From Oopsacas minuta (Eukaryota; Porifera; Hexactinellida; Lyssacinosida; Leucopsacidae): DNA of 64,000 nt. Shown in pieces: positions 50,300 through 60,763 of this stretch (positions within the stretch are counted from its first letter, which is position 1; every line of letters begins with the position of its first letter). A model generated the notes under the pieces. The model did no database searches. It had not been told where the DNA came from and saw nothing but the letters and a program-made list of their open reading frames with translations. Made by a program: the position numbers and the translations under genes. The stretch covers positions 18,890-82,889 of the forward strand of contig JAKMXF010000027.1 of assembly GCA_024704765.1 (NCBI GenBank). Reading direction: 5' to 3'.

Positions 50300-51493
50300 A
50301 TGGATCCAACTGAGTACGAATCATTTGTCAATTACCTGCAGTTTAATTCCTATCCTCTGGACGCAACCAAAAATGAAAAAAGGTTCCTGCGTAAGAATCC
50401 GCAAAATATGCAATTAATTCTAATAAACTTGTTAAAGCATCGGGAAATACTTCCTTAATCCTCATAAAAGCTGACCAAAAACTTGATATTCTCAAAGAAG
50501 TCCATGATAATGCTGGACATCAATGTTTTCGCTACTCGTATCGTATTGCAAATGAGAGATATTTCTGGCCAGGAATGTACACCGAAATACGTACTTATAT
50601 ACAAAAATGTGTACCGTGTCAAAGGAACCAGCCTAGCCTAAAAGCACCAACCATACCATTACAACCACTCCCAGTCATAACGAAAGTGTGGTTTAGAGTA
50701 GGCATGGATTTGACGGGACCACTAATAGAGTCAGAAGGTTACAAATACATTCTTACTTTCATCGATCACTTTACTAAATGGATCGAGACTCGTCCTCTGA
50801 AAACGAAAAACGCGAGAGATGTTGCTACTGGAGTTTTTTCAATATACTGTCGGCAAGGTGCTCCGGTGCAAATTGTAACTGATAACGGAAGAGAATTCAC
50901 GAATACGATTTCCAAAACACTTCAAGAAATACATGGTTGTAAATTACTATTCTCAGCTCCCTACCATCCTCACACGAATGGTCTCGTAGAATCTACACAC
51001 AAAGCGATAAAACAATCTTTAAAAAATCTTTAAGTGAGAAACGGGATGACTGGTTTCACTACTTGGAGCAAGTTACGTTTTCAATTAACATTCGCCCTCG
51101 TGAGACCACAAAATATTCTGCATTCGAACTAATGCATGGCTGTCGCAAACCACGCCTTCCATTTGAAGCTGAAAACTTAGCCTTCCTCTATCCTGACGTC
51201 TCTATGGAGGAAAATTCACTTGAAGATAACGATAATGACGATGAACTACTCGAATTCATGAAAATGAGCAAGAAGATTCATTTCAACAGGCTGGCAAAAA
51301 CCTCATAAACTCAAAGAAAATAATGAAGGAACAGTTCGACAAAAAAGTAAACCCAATCACTCAAAGCTTTAAAGTAAATGACGAAGTACTCATTGAGAAT
51401 GTGTCCAGAATGAGAAGCAAAGGAGGGAAATTACAAGACAAGTGGATCGGCCCCTATCCAGAACGCTCCAAGTTTGCAAAAATAAAGCCATAA
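50300..51493 (+). pseudogene. Gypsy-type integrase relic (GIN/KRBA2-like), several frameshifts
   Basis: Starts at ATG 50300 ('MDPTEYESFVNYLQFN') and, with shifts, continues to 51493. The zinc-binding HHCC domain is seen ('EVHDNAGHQCF', then 'CVPCQ'). The catalytic core follows: Asp in 'MDLTGP', Asp in 'TDNGREF', and Glu in 'GLVESTHK', with 35 residues between the last two. A 'LQDKWIGPY' motif marks the C-terminal domain. Frames shift near 50397, at an A run near 51018, and near 51300. The organisation, with a short N-terminal segment and no reverse transcriptase in front, resembles host-captured Gypsy integrases (GIN1, KRBA2, SCAND3 group) rather than a full retrotransposon. The core itself is open, but the gene as a whole is broken. 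Confidence 0.8.
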
Positions 51494-51510
51494 CTCGGGT
51501 AAAGAGATCC

Positions 51511-52043
51511 AAGGCTAAACTCTGGAGAGGGACTTCCAATACTACATCTACAAGAAAGAGTATTAATAAGCAACTTGACTGAAGAAAACGCCCAACTATT
51601 TGACGAAGATGAAATTCTATCCATTTCGTCCCCATTTTTAGCTGGAGAAGAAGTTGTATTTGCAACAAGTGAACAAGAAGAGAGATTATTGATCTACTCT
51701 TGTCAATGAAACAACATGTAATTGGATCACTCCAATCGAATATTCCACTCTCTCCACTACGTAATGATCTTCATAATAGAAGTGACAAGCATTAGAAAGA
51801 TTGTATGATTGGAGGTTGGAACACTATCCTCCTATTTATGAAGAAGATGCTTCTACTATTACGAATTACGATACCAGTCTCGAGATTTCTGAGATATTGA
51901 ATAAATGGTATCTAGAAAGTCAGAACATAAGTACACCTTATTACCATTATACGAGTGAAGAAATTGAGCATTCATCAAAATGGGAAAGAAAGAGTACAGA
52001 TTACGTTACCAAAGTCCTTCTACCCGTAGTCCAAAACTCTTAA
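51511..52043 (+). pseudogene. Fragmented frames downstream of the integrase
   Basis: Two plus-strand frames, 51511-51709 ('LTEENAQLFDEDEILSIS', acidic) and 51801-52043 ('[17 protein letters not shown]', then '[12 protein letters not shown]'), look protein-like and run in the same direction as the integrase. They may be the decayed C-terminal tail of the same element. I recognise no domain; they could also be an unrelated relic. Confidence 0.3.
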
Positions 52044-52440
52044 GAATAGACAATTATTAATCAATAGATTATCAGCTATTAATTAATTAATTGTTAATTA
52101 GTTTCATAAATAAAATGAGTAGGAATTTGTTACAATTTACTATTCATTTTTAACCAATGAGATTACAGTATATTACCTTGCTGACGTCTAGGAAGAGATC
52201 AGCCTAGAAATAATAAAATAATAAATAAAAATATCCGAAAATACATTTAACACCTGCTTCCCTCTCCTAGTCTCAGCCCCTCCACCTAGGCCCCCAGGCC
52301 CTCAGTCCCTAACTTACTGTTGCCATAAAACGACTTATTTCCTCACAAAATGCAATTGAAACAGCTGTACAGTTAATACCTTCCGAGAGGTTTGGCCTTC
52401 AGCTTTTGTTTTGGGGTGTTTTTTCATCTAACCTCAGGCT
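52044..52440. other. Gap between transposon relics
   Basis: Mostly AT-rich, with a pyrimidine-rich stretch near 52255-52310. No gene, clear repeat or element end is seen. Confidence 0.35.
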
Positions 52441-52870
52441 GTGTACAGAAAGGTGCAGGAAGTTGGATTGCAAACTCGCTATCTAAACGATCATGACTTT
52501 TCTGTACTTATCAGAATGCTACCTGCTCTAGTGTACCTACCACCTCGTCATGTTCTACCTACTTTTGAAAGATTGAAGCCACTGTTTCCTAATGATGCAC
52601 TATCGTTATATGAGTATTTTGAAAACACATACGTTGGGAGGAGAGATGAATTCGGTTAGTAGGATATTATTCTCAATCGAGATGGAACAATTTCATCTGG
52701 CCAGATATGGTATACCAAGGACAACTAATGCCGTCGAAGGATGGAATCGTGCCTTTTTAATCACGGTTGCGTGTCATCACCCGACATTCGGGAAATTTTT
52801 GCAATGCATTGGCATTGAGCAACCGTGTGTCGAATTGCGACAGCACTATACTATAAAGGAGTCCAACCAA
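52441..52870 (+). pseudogene. MULE-type transposase fragment
   Basis: The plus-strand translation gives 'LIRMLPALVYLPP', 'YEYFENTYVGRR' and, after a frameshift near 52640-52660, 'RYGIPRTTNAVEGWNRAF' and 'CHHPTFGKFL'. These are the motifs at the C-terminal end of Mutator-like (MULE) transposases common in invertebrates. The catalytic DDE part expected upstream is missing in 52044-52440. It is a truncated, dead fragment. Confidence 0.75.
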
Positions 52871-53334
52871 CGAAATCCAAAAAGTCACTCGAGAATGAAT
52901 CTACTTTGGTGACGCTAATATTGAACCATGCACCAGGCCAATCATGTCTTTTCTCAAGAGTTTAGCATTTAAAATAACATTTTAGGAAAAGTTCTCTTAT
53001 CCCACTCTTAACTTGACTAGCTATCACAGTAGTGAACAATTATAGAATCTTCAATATTAATTTATAATCCAATATTATACCTTTAATTAAATATTTCTCT
53101 TGAGCTGAGGAAATAGGAAAATTTAATTAGAGTTTGTCTAACAGGCGATGATCGTTCCGAACGATGAACACCATTTTTACATTAGATTGATAGGAGAGGT
53201 GAGTTTTCAGGATTGAATTTGAACTTTCCTGCAAACTTGAGTAGATCTGGAATCTGCTTAATTTGAACATAGGGTTTAATTGAAACTTTAGTCCTGAATT
53301 TTCTCTTAAAAATGATAAGCATACTTAAATGTAC

Positions 53335-53422
53335 TACAGTAAACATTCGCTATCTCGAATGTCCGTTAACTCGAACAGAATTTGATTTCCTCTGAGGGTT
53401 GAGATAACGGATGTTGACTGTA
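53335..53422. mobile_element. 88-bp pogo/Tigger-like MITE
   Basis: The left end 'TACAGTAAACATTCGCTATC' is the inverse of the right end 'GATAACGGATGTTGACTGTA', with few mismatches. Both ends begin with TA, the target-site dinucleotide of Tc1/mariner-superfamily elements. There is no coding capacity. Confidence 0.65.
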
Positions 53423-53584
53423 TATGTGTACAAGAAGAGAAATTTTATTTATTATCGCAAATGAAAGATTCTACTGGTGCGCTAGTTGGCCGAGTTAAAG
53501 GGAGCTGTAACCTGAGACTGGTTTCTAAGTATTTACACAGAAAATCTGTACACAAATGTCTCTATACACAAGTGTCGTACTTCC

Positions 53585-53920
53585 AATCAAATCTCTAATA
53601 TTCCCTTCTATTAATATTATTTAGTCAACCAATAATTACTGCAAAAACAAATTGAATAATATATGAACTGTATGATCATAGCAATTTGTAACTATATTGT
53701 TTGATGCATTGTAAATCCGAACGGAGCGAGGAAAAATATAAAATTCAACCTGTACCGACAGCCAAGTCTATTAATTAAATTTGTTCAAAAATTGGCACTA
53801 TTAATTGGAGGCACTATGTGTATTGAGATTAAACCTAACCTATCATAGTGTCTCCAATTAATAGTGCCACTTTTTAAACAAAATTAATTAATAAACTAAG
53901 CTGTCGGTACAGGTTGTAAG
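53585..53920. repeat. MITE-like foldback repeat, copy 2
   Basis: Homologous to 35754-36054 in the same orientation. The hairpin arms are better preserved: 'CAACCTGTACCGACAGC' (53746 onward) faces 'GCTGTCGGTACAGGTTG' (53900-53917). Inside, 'TTGGCACTATTAATTGGAG' faces 'CTCCAATTAATAGTGCCA'. The centre carries 'GAGATTAAACCTAACCTA', shared in part with copy 1. Confidence 0.8.
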
Positions 53921-55830
53921 TCTATTTTTATAGGCCAGTTAATATGTAAATAAGATGACCTTCGATTATCTCATCACATACTTTTTCTGGGCAGAAAGTT
54001 AATAATTTTTCAACTATACAAGTATTAAAATGTGGATAGCACACTTTGTGGCCCTTTAATGACTATCCATCAATTTTGAAAAAATACAAATAATATCTGT
54101 CCGACGGGGGACAAAATTTGGGGCGGGCAGGGAAGAGGAACAAATATATTTCTTTACCTAGCCTTAGCAAAATAGTATATATTTTACATACTAAAAGCAT
54201 TCAGGGAATAGGTAAGTACATGATGGCATGAATTGAATCCCTGAGCGAGCGAGAGATAAAAATTTCTGGTGTCCAGGTGAAAATTGGGTTCGGTATAGGG
54301 ATAAATGTGGCAAAGGTTGGAAGGTATGTAATGTGTCTATTTTGCAATCGAATTGACCTATTGGCTGAAGGTGAATATCGGCACCCTCTACTTTTCTGGG
54401 CAAATGTGATGAATCTACGCATTTGACTAATAGGAATAAGTGTAAAAATCTAGTATTCTAGTGTTTATTTCTAGTTAGCTTAATACCTAAAACACATCTT
54501 TTAGAGGTTAAAATCTAGATTTATGCTAGGTTTTAACCCCTGTACAGGCGGTTGAAGCTAGTAATATAAAATGAATAGGTTTTAATGCTATAGCATGGGG
54601 TAAGTGCACATGCATCTCAACGCTCATATTTTATGAACAGTACCGTTGTGTACAAAATTAAACAGCTTTCTGATTAAATTCAAGAATTTCAATTTATAAT
54701 CAGAAAATTTTGGGCTTCTTAAGGCACATATCCTAGTGAGATCCACATGTAAGATTCCCTAACTCTGGAACCAACTAGAAGCCCCAACATTGTTTGGGTA
54801 CGCTGATTTTCTCTGCCATCTAGACAATGACGTCGTGTAAAAGCAGAGATGTAGTAGTCCGGACTGGAGTCAGTGAAAACACGAATATAAAGTAATGAAT
54901 ATTGAGAAAAGAATGAAAATCGATCATGCTGTTATTCTGAATCCAATTTCCCCAAACTATTAAAGAGTATACCGTATTTTCCTGAATAACCGCCCGGGCG
55001 CTTATTTATTTCGTGCAGGAGAATACCCCGGCGCTTATTCAGGGAGTTACGGGAATTGTAGCATTTCTAGAATAAGGTAAATCAATAAATAAATGGACGA
55101 TGAGGGTTAAGGGTCTGGACACCAGGTCTTAACCAGACCGGATCGGGCTGGAACGGACCTACGGACGATGGCCCAGTTCGGTCCTGTCCTGTCCAAATTG
55201 TTTTTAAAAAATAACCCGGTACTGTCAGTCCGTAATTCGCTGGACCGTGCATCTCTGGTATTCGGCACAGAGATAAAGGAACTACGTAGGTTGAATCAAT
55301 TTTCTAGCGTTCCCTACATACCTGTATAAACTACGAAACAAACAATCAAAAATTCCTCCCATTTTGTTCCTTAGTACTTGATAAGTGTATCTTAAATAAT
55401 TGCTTAATAAGTAGTACAGTAAACTCCAGTTGAAAGTTCTACAAAGTTGGACATAACGAAACTCCAGTTATAACGAAATGAAACTGGGGTCAGAAGCAGT
55501 TTATTAACTACTAGACACTGTAGTGCAAGATATCCCTATAACTAACTTATAATTTATTGCAAAGATATGCGACTTTTATTAACTAGATAAAACACCTAAT
55601 ATAGGGGTTTTTACCTAGTAAATTTGATGGTGGGTAATTATCATTCCACAAAAAGACAAAAACTCGATACTAGATAAAACACCTATTTAGTATCTACTAT
55701 CTAGTATGTAAGGTATTTTAACTAGTAATAGATTTTGACTCCTATAACACTAGGTTTTGATATCACTCCCATGACAAATACGCAATGCATTATCGGGAAA
55801 ATTTTTAGCAATATTGAAACTATTTATAAA

Positions 55831-55963
55831 TACAGTATACTCTCGTTATAACTAGGTCATTCTTTGTAGGTTCACTCCCTATAACTTGTAATTGATTTTA
55901 ATCCGCTTATAATGATATGAATTCGGGGTCAAGAGCACTTCGTTATAACGAGAGTTCGCTGTA
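55831..55963. mobile_element. 133-bp pogo/Tigger-like MITE
   Basis: Ends 'TACAGTATACTCTCGTTATA' and 'TATAACGAGAGTTCGCTGTA' are inverse copies, starting and ending in TA. The interior ('ATTCGGGGTCAAGAGCACTT') resembles the half element near 55415-55502 ('GGGGTCAGAAGCAGTT'), so several copies of one family lie close together. Confidence 0.7.
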
Positions 55964-56312
55964 GTTGATGAATAGGCGACAACATCCCTAGTCCAAATAA
56001 CCTAGTGGCTGTGATGCCTTATGTATTCAGTCGACTCAGGATAATCAGACTACTTTGGTACGATTAACCAGAGTAGATTGTACTAGGCTCTGTACAACTT
56101 AAGTAATCCGAACACGGTTAACACGTAATTACGGATTTCTATTGTCCCATGTTTGGCATATTAACGAGACCACCCCATACAAATGGTACCAAATTGGAAC
56201 AAACTCAAATTAAAATATATAATTTTAAAAGAAAAACGATACCGTTAGGCTATGGAATAATTCCAAAGTAGAAAAAATATAAACAAGTAAACAAAGTAAA
56301 GTGATCAGGTCG

Positions 56313-59300
56313 CTACACCCAAATCTTCACCTGTTCATCTAAGGAAGAAGAAGCAAGGAATTTCCCATTAGAAGAAAACTGTACAGAGGTAATCTCCGCA
56401 GCATGTGCCTCCTGTATCAACATCAGAGGGGTAGATCTATCCTCTCTAGCTGTCCACAGCATGATACATCGATCAGCTGATCCAGTTACTATACGATTAT
56501 TGTCAGGGAGGAATGCGCAGGCCCGCACGGATAGTGTCTCTGAGGCTTTCAGGGTGTTAACAACATGGGTGTGTATGTGATTCCAAACACGGACACGACC
56601 CCCATCTACCATACAAGCGAGGAGAGTACCGTCTGGAGAGAAAGGACATGACATGATCTGGGACCCTCCATCCTTGATTGATAGCACCTGTAGTCATACA
56701 CAGTCAATTCCAGTTATATCGAAGCTCAATGGACCGCGATAAATTAACAGATGTAATTTATGTTACTTTGAAGGTTTGGGATTATATTTTATTCAATTAT
56801 AATTAAGAATTCAATATAACATGAGTTGACTGTATTTTATAAATATAATTAATATAATTTGAGTTTATGAAACTAATCCTGATAATATGATTGAACACTC
56901 ATAGATTTATAGAAATGTTATTAAAGGAGGAGTAACTCAATGTCATTAAATTTCAGCTGTGTTATGACAAATAACTGCAATTATATGAGCGGTTTCTTTA
57001 AAATGGGGTACAGCGCTCAGTGTAGTGAATCATATATTGGGCCTAATGTCCCCCGAAACTTACCAAAAACTTTTAATTGTCGATTTTTTGTAGTACAGTC
57101 TAAGGCTATAAGCTACATCTCGTGATACCCAAATAAGAACTTAACTTCCCGATTTCTTCTGGGGTGATTATTCGAGGGAAGCGATAATTCAAGAGGCGGC
57201 GTACTATTCAGGCTCAAAAGGTGTATAAAATTTGAGGTTAGACATTGTAATTACATATGGGTAAAACAACTGATGTATAGGTAAAGGTAGTGACCGAAGT
57301 GTTTGTATGCAGTGCAGTAACTATCCCCGCGACACCGCTATCGCGTGGGGCACTATTATCCTTTGGATGTAATTCGAAATGATCCATTCTAAAATTAATT
57401 TGCAAGAGTATGTCTTATCAGAATAGCACTGTGCAAAGTACACATACCATTTCTTGATTAACCTTATTAAGCTGTACACATATTTAATTCGAACTACAGT
57501 ACGCCTCGCTAATCCGATCAAGAGGATCAAGAAAATTTGGATCGAAATTTATATAAAACTGGAGCGCTTCGCTTGCTCGCGCTGCGCGGCTTGCGAACAC
57601 TGTGTTCGCATGGAGCACGGCACTTTGTGCCTCGAATTAAGCAAAGTATAAAAATAGCAACATGTAGGAAATTCATATAAAATAATCTACCCTAGTATTA
57701 CCTTTAAAAGCAAGTTCCTGGGATTATTTAGAAAATTGTTTACTTTATACGCTAAACAACAACCAACAAATGTTCAAGATATATAGTTGAAACTAGAAAA
57801 TTCAAAATTAGGAATCAGTGTACTTGATTACCCTATATATCTGTTGAGAACAAGTCTTTAAGTATATTTCGAGATTTCAGTTATTTGTTTACCTTATACA
57901 GTCAACTCCGCTTAATCGGGACACATCGGTTCCAGCCCTTTTGTCCCGATTAACTGAAAATATTTAGTATTATAAAAACGGAATTAATCTATGTGTATAT
58001 ATTTTGTTTGCATATCCAGAATTGATTGAAGAAACTGGAAGACCCCCAGGGCTGATTTTTGGCATACAGGGGATTTTGGGTCTGGCACGGACAGGTTCGA
58101 GTCTTGGACCAAAGTTCACACCTAAGACGAAATTTGACGTCATTGTCACCTTTGGGAATTTCGAAAAATCACAATAATAACCACTGCTTAGCCGATATAC
58201 ATAATAGAATAACAGGTACCCCTCAAATGCCAAATATCATAACGTCATGATTTTGATCAAATACATACTCATAATGAGATTATTACGTCATAAGTGCGTC
58301 TTATCCGAATATTCTTCCTATACAATTAGTACAAGAATTATAATCCGTTTTGGAGAAAAGTAAGTACTAACCCAAGGTACGTCTTAAGCCGAGTAAGTAC
58401 TAATTGAGTTCTACTATACATAATTCGTAACACATGTATGAGCCACTTAACTAGTGATGGATCGAAAAGAACGGGGTCCCAACAACTCGAATAGCACTTT
58501 ACATACTATACAATGCGTAACAGCTTATTGGACAGTAATCCATGGTAAAAAAACACGCTCATTTTTATACTAACAACTCATATTTCAGGTGACGAATTGC
58601 ATGTATCCCGCTCAAAATGTATCCATCATTTTACATCTCGAATTGTGGATTTCAAATACTTTTCAAACTCCCATAAACGTAGTTTTCTGGGACCATAGCA
58701 AATCCAGGATGACACAGACCGGTCTCAGAGGTTGGAATGATAACAATTCATAAGTGACCTGCAGGGCTGGATTCGGTTAACCGGTTAACAGCCGCTATCT
58801 CCAGCTAACTGCTAAGAGAAATATTTTCGGTTAATTAGGTATTAAATGATATATAAACGAATTCTGCTAGTATATTATGTTACATTTTAGCTTCATCTTC
58901 CAAAATTTAAATCCTTTGTAGATACAATCGCATCAGAATTTCATATATAGTAGTAGCTATGCATTGATATATCAATTTTAGTCGACTAACATTATTTATC
59001 ATATAGGCGAATAATTGCTGCGGTTAACCGGTTAACCGCTTTTATTCAAGCAAGTTTAATCGTCCCATCAATTAGGTTAACCAACCACAGCCCTGTTTAC
59101 CTGTTTTCCTGAACTAGCACTCCATAAAATAATAGATCTGTCAGCTGAGCATGAAGCAATCAAAACTCCGTCAGGAGAGAAGTGAGCCTGATACACAGTG
59201 TCCTTATGTCCTGTCATCTTCTTCTTACTAAGCTTACCCTCTGTCAGGTCCCATAAGATAACCAGACGGTCTGCTGATGATGATACTATCTTCATTGTAG

Positions 59301-59643
59301 AGGGGTGACAAGTGACATGCGTCACTACTTTGGTATGTGAAGACAATCTATGTGCCTCCCCGGAGTCTATTCTCCAGGTTCGTAGCGTCCTGTCATTGGA
59401 GCATGTGACTAGCATCTTGCTGTCGTGAGAGAAGCAGCATCCCGTTACCTCCTGGGAGTGTCCGTGTAGGGTACGGATGGGATTGAAGGTACGAAGGTCC
59501 CATAGGATAGCAGATTGATCAGCACTACAGGTAGCTATGTATCTGTTGTTAGGAGAAAAGGATACAGAGGTTACAGCTGCTGAGTGTCCTACTAAGATTC
59601 GGTACAGCTTACCACTGAAAGGTTTACTATCCTTCCCGCCCAT
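56313..59643 (-). CDS. WD40-repeat protein, seven-blade propeller, two exons
   Basis: Exon 1 runs from ATG 59643 to 59101 (donor CAG|GTAAAC), the intron is 59100-56688, and exon 2 runs from 56687 (after ACTACAG) to the stop at 56313. The phase-0 join links 'SASSGKQ' to 'VLSIKDGG'. The 306-residue product has four WD repeats in exon 1 (ending 'SAILWD', 'RTLRTWR', 'LVILWD', 'SIILWS') and three in exon 2 ('RVRVWN', 'CIMLWT', 'QVKIWV'), a complete propeller with almost nothing outside it. WD propellers are scaffolds for protein complexes; I cannot name the ortholog. Upstream exons could exist, because a frame from 60001 to about 59760 reads the same way. The intron is flanked by two MITEs, listed separately. 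Intact frame and splice sites suggest a working gene. Confidence 0.8.
56699..56834. mobile_element. Pogo-like MITE next to the WD40 splice acceptor
   Basis: Left end 'CAGTCAATTCCAGTTATATC' and right end 'ATATAACATGAGTTGACTGT' are inverse, imperfect copies; the family ends in TA. It lies about 10 bp from the 3' splice site of WD40 exon 2 (AG at 56689-56688), inside the intron. Confidence 0.6.
57562..57640. other. GC-rich patch with short palindromes
   Basis: About 75 bp of high GC in AT-rich surroundings, within the WD40 intron. It contains 'GCGAACACTGTGTTCGC' (palindromic about one central base), 'GGCACTTTGTGCC' and 'GAGCGCTTCGCTTGCTC'. It could be part of a repeat element or a structured transcript segment. 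A further GC hairpin ('CCCCGCGA' facing 'TCGCGTGGGG') lies near 57326-57352. Confidence 0.4.
57897..57955. repeat. Pogo-like MITE end with internal hairpin
   Basis: Begins 'TACAGTCAACTCCGCTTAAT' and contains 'TTAATCGGGAC' facing 'GTCCCGATTAA'. The start matches the ends of the elements at 56699, 55831 and 53335. No matching opposite TA-type end is obvious. Confidence 0.5.
58762..59095. mobile_element. hAT-type MITE at the WD40 splice donor
   Basis: Ends 'CAGGGCTGGATTCGGTTAAC' and 'GGTTAACCAACCACAGCCCTG' (the last 20 or so bases before 59095) are inverse and CAG-type. The interior repeats 'GGTTAACCGGTTAA' near both ends. Flanking 8-mers are GTGACCTG (58754-58761) and TTTACCTG (59096-59103), six of eight identical. 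The right 8-mer, read on the minus strand as CAGGTAAA, is the 5' splice site of WD40 exon 1. Confidence 0.75.
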
Positions 59644-59644
59644 G

Positions 59645-60001
59645 CTATAAGCCTATAACAGATATTGTAATTTGTAATAGTACCAGTAATGGGGCCTGCC
59701 TAATTTCCGGGACGTGACGATCCCGGAAAATGTAGATGCCTATAATACGGGACGTGACGTCGTGGTAACCTCCCAAATTCATCACCCAATGTTTATAACT
59801 ATATGTACTATCCCTACTAGCCCGGGATCTTAGAGTTGGCATGTGAAATACTCTGAGGCCATGTAAGCTCATGAGGGTGGCCTGATCACCAATAGAGTAA
59901 AAATTGGAGCCAACGAGCAATCTATGGCGTGGATCGATTGTTTTGACAAAAATGGTCCCCTCTACAAAACTGGTCCTAATAGTAGGCCATTCATACTCCA
60001 T
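59645..60001 (-). CDS. Possible upstream exon, unrecognised
   Basis: A minus-strand frame of 118 codons with ATG at 60001 in good context (AACATGG), immediately upstream of the WD40 gene. The first 60 residues ('FVEGTIFVKTIDPRHRLLVG', then 'HGLRVFHMPTLR') look coding; the rest does not. It could be a 5' exon of the WD40 gene, but no donor near 59800-59830 joins in phase to the WD40 exon that I can see. Treat as hypothetical. Confidence 0.3.
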   Translation of the reverse strand: MEYEWPTIRTSFVEGTIFVKTIDPRHRLLVGSNFYSIGDQATLMSLHGLRVFHMPTLRSRASRDSTYSYKHWVMNLGGYHDVTSRIIGIYIFRDRHVPEIRQAPLLVLLQITISVIGL

Positions 60002-60763
60002 GTTTTACAGTAATTGAATGAAGGTTGCTTTAGTATTGTGAATACAGTACACCCTCGCTAATCCGAACAGTCCTGTGCCAATGAAAACACAAACTGTTTG
60101 GATTAGTGAAATAACACTAATCCAATGGAGAATTACCACCTCGCTAATCCGAACCCTCACTATATCCAATAAAAATCATGACTAATATCGAGTGCGGTAT
60201 TAAGATTTGCATTCAGTCTAGGCAAAAAGTAAATGAGATTTTGCTATTATCAGAATCGTGGTAAACTATGCCCGGTTGAGGGAGGTGCTAGTATCTTAAC
60301 AACAAATCTCGTATGTTTTCTAAAGAAAATATTATTTTCTTACTTACTTCTTACAAAGAGGTGCGGATCTTGGAGGTTCTACTAACTGTACAAAATCACA
60401 TGCGAAAAGAAGATTTAAATCCCTCATATTTTACTCAATAATCAGGATTAGTGATGCATTGCCCTCTCCGAGGCCATAACCAGTTTATGTACAAATAGTT
60501 ATTTGATTACTTATCCATTATTACAATAGTTCGAATTTTGAAGTCATATAAACATTGAGAAATATCTTATTCTTTGAGATCAATTCAGACTGACGAGATG
60601 AAAAACTAAACTCATAAATTTGCGAGCAGTTGTTTTCATCACTAAGAAGGATAGCAACACAAATCGCATATGCATATTGATAATGTATTCTTCACTACAA
60701 GATATTTGCTAACTTGTTTGAATCAACATATTCTATCACAAAATAATAATATATAAGAAAAGT
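60002..60763. other. Intergenic region with a Tigger-like fragment
   Basis: Near 60043-60165 there is 'TACAGTACACCCTCGCTAAT' followed by CCGAAC, and 'CACCTCGCTAATCCGAACCC' again, both characteristic of Tigger/pogo ends. An internal inverse 'GGATTAGTGAAATAACACTAATCC' is present. The rest (60166-60763) holds nothing I recognise. Confidence 0.5.

Larger units (their letters stand above)
52913..56312. other. Intergenic region with MITEs
   Basis: No supported gene. It contains the elements listed separately at 53335-53422, 53585-53920 and 55831-55963. Near 54975-55060 'GAATAACCGCCCGGGCGCTT' and 'GGCGCTTATTCAGG' form an inverted pair typical of marine-invertebrate MITEs. A half pogo-type end ('TACAGTAAACTCCAGTTG') lies near 55415. 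Near 54430-54600 and 55575-55740 runs of 'CTAG' and 'TTTTAACCCC' or 'ACTAGATAAAACACC' suggest another diverged repeat. Minus-strand frames at 54191-54422 show no recognisable domain. Confidence 0.45.
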
